DNA from: JAYRWN01 sp041917975
GTDB taxonomy: Bacteria > Bacteroidota > Bacteroidia > Chitinophagales > Saprospiraceae
Length of the DNA stretch: 16,141 nt
Assembly: GCA_041917975.1 (NCBI GenBank)
Contig: JAYRWN010000450.1
Span: 1-16,141 of the forward strand
Reading direction: 5' to 3'
The notes below the pieces were generated by a model that searched no databases, had not been told where the DNA came from, and saw nothing but the letters and a program-made list of their open reading frames with translations. How positions within the stretch are numbered: the stretch's first letter is position 1; each line of letters starts with the position of its first letter. The translations under genes were made by a program, and so were the position numbers. Below are positions 14,122-16,141 of the stretch, piece by piece.

Positions 14122-15324
14122 TTATTGAACATCAGCTTCAGGAATGACTTCGAAACGGTGCAAAGTTAGCGACCTGTAGATATCTCCACGTCGCAGTACA
14201 GTGGTCGGAAAATCGGGTTGATTTGGTGAATCAGGAAAATGCTGTGTTTCCAGGCAAAAGGCATGGCGCTTGTTATACTGAATCCCTTTTTTTCCTTTGA
14301 TGGTCCCATTGAGGAAATTTCCTGAATAAAATTGAACTCCCGGTTCAGTAGTCATCACCGTCATTTTAATCCCCGATTGAGGAGAACTAACTTCAGCAGC
14401 AAAATTGAAACTACCTTGTTTATTCACCCCATTTAAAATAAAATTATGATCAAATCCGCGACCGAATTTTATTTGTTGGTGGTCGGCTTCAATGTCTTTA
14501 CCGATAGTTTTGGGGTTGCGAAAATCAAAGGGAGTTTCTGCTACGGATTCTAACACACCTGTAGGGATCAAAGTGCTATCAACTGGTGTATACTGATCAG
14601 CAAATATGGTTAATTGGTGATCAAGGATATCTTGCGCGTGATCACCACTTAAGTTAAAGTAGCTATGGTTACTGACATTCAAGATGGTAGTGGTGTCCGA
14701 AATAGCCAGATAATGCATAGTCAATTCATTAGTTGCTGATAGTAAATATATAACCTTGATCATAACATTACCCGGGTAACCTTCTTCCCCGGCGATAGAT
14801 GTATACTCCAAATTAACCCCCACCTGTTGATCTTGCTCTACAATACTTGCAGCCCACAAGACTTTGTCAAATCCTTTTATACCTCCGTGCAGATGGTTGG
14901 CACCATTGTTAGTGGCCAAACTATATTCTACACCATCGAGTGAAAATTTGCCTCCTTTAATCCGATTGGCATAGCGGCCCACTAAAGCTCCAAAATAAGG
15001 GTTGGATTCTAAATACCCGGACAAACTATCATAACCACTCACTACATCCCTAAATAAACTGTCTTTGTCCGGCACAATTAAATGAGTAATGATACCCCCA
15101 TAGTTGATAACCCTCATTTCCATGCCCAAAGGATTCTCGATGATATATTGAGTAATTTTTTCACCAGAAGGTAATAATCCAAAGGGCACCTCATGGAAAG
15201 AAAATTTGCCTGTGGGGGTTTTTTTCATCGCAATTTGATTCTGATCTGACTTACAGGAAAAAAGGGCTGCCACCGAAACAATTATTAAAAATCCAGGCAG
15301 TAAACGTTGAAATTGAAACATCAT
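14122..15324 (-). CDS. galM: Aldose 1-epimerase (mutarotase), exported lipoprotein
   Basis: This enzyme interconverts alpha and beta anomers of aldoses such as glucose and galactose. Counting from the ATG at 15324, residues 1-23 are a lipoprotein signal peptide with hydrophobic core (GFLIIVSVAALFS) and lipobox LFSC, so Cys24 is the lipidation site. Catalytic features are NHLHGG with His146, NVSNHSYFNLSG with His220 as acid, FDHNF with Asp292, and FCLETQHFPDSPNQPDFP with Glu359 as base; GRYANRIKGG (116-125) is also a family signature. Length of 400 is normal for exported forms. A GTG at 15339 is possible, but an exact TAnnTTTG box ends at 15344, which would put transcription start at about that point, so ATG 15324 or 15321 is better. 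Residues after Cys24 are KSDQN, weakly like a Bacteroidota surface-export signal. Confidence 0.93.
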   Translation of the reverse strand: MMFQFQRLLPGFLIIVSVAALFSCKSDQNQIAMKKTPTGKFSFHEVPFGLLPSGEKITQYIIENPLGMEMRVINYGGIITHLIVPDKDSLFRDVVSGYDSLSGYLESNPYFGALVGRYANRIKGGKFSLDGVEYSLATNNGANHLHGGIKGFDKVLWAASIVEQDQQVGVNLEYTSIAGEEGYPGNVMIKVIYLLSATNELTMHYLAISDTTTILNVSNHSYFNLSGDHAQDILDHQLTIFADQYTPVDSTLIPTGVLESVAETPFDFRNPKTIGKDIEADHQQIKFGRGFDHNFILNGVNKQGSFNFAAEVSSPQSGIKMTVMTTEPGVQFYSGNFLNGTIKGKKGIQYNKRHAFCLETQHFPDSPNQPDFPTTVLRRGDIYRSLTLHRFEVIPEADVQ

Positions 15325-15343
15325 TGGTTGTTTAGTCACTGTG

Positions 15344-15351
15344 CAAAAATA
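15344..15351 (-). promoter_or_regulatory. Bacteroidota -7 promoter element for galM
   Basis: Read on the minus strand, 15351 to 15344 is TATTTTTG, an exact TAnnTTTG. It lies 19 bases before the ATG at 15324, giving a very short leader. No TTTG is found at the usual 19-21 base spacing upstream; the nearest is at 15388-15385, too far. The assignment rests on the -7 match and its position alone, and the local sequence is AT-rich. Confidence 0.4.
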
Positions 15352-15432
15352 CTAAACGTATTTTATTTATTTATATTTATAAGACAAATGCTTCTGCTAT
15401 AACCTGTTTTAATATGACCTTAGCAATTAATT

Positions 15433-16141
15433 ATGCCCCAGAATCCAATTAATTATCATTGGTCTTTAAATCTTGACGGCACGCCTGAGGATCTATGGCC
15501 TATGGTTTCCAATACGGATCGTTTTGACCGTGATACAGGGACTCCAAAAATAAACTACAGTGAAAATATACAAACCAATGGCATGCCTCTGCTTGTAGCG
15601 GACTTTACCATCTATGGTTTCCATTTTGAATATACTCAAGAGCCATTTGAATGGGAGTATCCTTACAAATTCGGCGTGAAACGAAATTATAATCAAGGCA
15701 TTATCAAAGAGTTAGCTGTACTAGTAAATCTTACCAAAATAGGCCCCGACCAAACAAAATTAGACTATCTCGTGCAGGTATTACCAAAAAGTTGGTTAGG
15801 GCGCTTGTCCATTCCATTTCAGATAGGTTGGATTTCCCGGAAAAATTTTATGCGTACTTTTCAACATTATGCCGCCAGGATTAAACAATCTACTCAATGG
15901 CAAAACAGCGATGACCCTCCAACTAAAATATCATCGGGCGGAAAAGCCGCTCTAACTCAATTAGTGAACCAGTTAATCTCAGTAGGTTTTAATGAAGATC
16001 TGGTAACACAGTTTAGTGATTTTTTACTTAAAGGGGATGAACTATTAGTCGGCCGCATCAGGCCATATGAGATTGCAGGGTGGTTAAAAATTGACCCGCG
16101 TCAATGTTTGGAAATTTGTTTACATGCCACGCGCATGGGCG
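15433..16141 (+). CDS. DUF5939-type protein, probable adenylate/guanylate cyclase, cut by window end
   Basis: An open frame from ATG 15433 runs to the window edge without a stop: 236 codons plus one base. Residues 5-155 read like a START/SRPBCC-type lipid-binding fold (HWSLNLDGTPEDLWPMVSNTDRF split around 9-31, then FEWEYPYKFGVKRNY at 72-86, VLPKSWLGRL at 116-125). Residues 168-236 contain VGRIRPYEIAGWLKIDP and CLEICLHATRMG, the hallmark wording of DUF5939 proteins, in which this segment precedes a zinc-ribbon-like piece and a class III nucleotide cyclase catalytic domain. The catalytic domain itself would lie to the right of the window, so cyclase activity is inferred. It is divergent from galM across 93 AT-rich bases. 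No signal peptide is seen, so it is likely cytosolic. Confidence 0.8.
   Translation, partial: MPQNPINYHWSLNLDGTPEDLWPMVSNTDRFDRDTGTPKINYSENIQTNGMPLLVADFTIYGFHFEYTQEPFEWEYPYKFGVKRNYNQGIIKELAVLVNLTKIGPDQTKLDYLVQVLPKSWLGRLSIPFQIGWISRKNFMRTFQHYAARIKQSTQWQNSDDPPTKISSGGKAALTQLVNQLISVGFNEDLVTQFSDFLLKGDELLVGRIRPYEIAGWLKIDPRQCLEICLHATRMG

Noticed and set aside
14087..14128. Thirteen-residue open frame between the ATP-grasp and galM genes
   Set aside because: Too short, overlaps the end of galM and has no supporting signal.

Overview
The window looks like a stretch of ordinary chromosome from a Bacteroidota bacterium. The evidence is a DUF3276 (PUR-alpha-like) protein, a family typical of that phylum, two exact copies of the Bacteroidota -7 promoter element (TAnnTTTG), starts without clear Shine-Dalgarno sequences, and protein styles such as the GlgA and the MoeB-rhodanese protein. 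A Saprospiria- or Cytophagia-like member is a guess from protein flavour only. GC content is moderate to low. I see no mobile element, integrase, tRNA, rRNA, CRISPR array or defence cassette.

Layout, left to right. (1) An ABC exporter half (start near the left edge), then a small PUR-domain protein with a very acidic tail and its own promoter, then a 313-base gap holding two hairpins. (2) A MoeB/ThiF-type E1 enzyme fused to a rhodanese domain, followed by a 1-Cys peroxiredoxin and a strong terminator. (3) On the minus strand, converging on that terminator, a DUF2905 membrane protein overlapping a secreted GH29 alpha-L-fucosidase. (4) Divergent from these, a 1247-residue fused HyuA-HyuB (5-oxoprolinase-like) enzyme. 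(5) A tight operon on the plus strand: glycogen synthase glgA, glucose-1-phosphate adenylyltransferase glgC (ATGA overlap), and an ATP-grasp ligase of unknown substrate 12 bases later, closed by a hairpin. (6) On the minus strand a lipoprotein-type aldose 1-epimerase. (7) At the right edge, divergent from it, the first 236 codons of a DUF5939-type protein, most likely a class III adenylate/guanylate cyclase whose catalytic domain lies outside the window.

How they fit: the secreted fucosidase and exported mutarotase handle sugars outside the cytoplasm, while GlgC makes ADP-glucose and GlgA polymerises it into glycogen. The other genes (sulfur transfer, peroxide removal, oxoproline-type ring opening, lipid or drug export) are housekeeping-like. 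No previously undescribed multi-gene system is evident. The best leads are the ATP-grasp ligase in the glycogen operon, the gap at 2399-2711 and the truncated cyclase.
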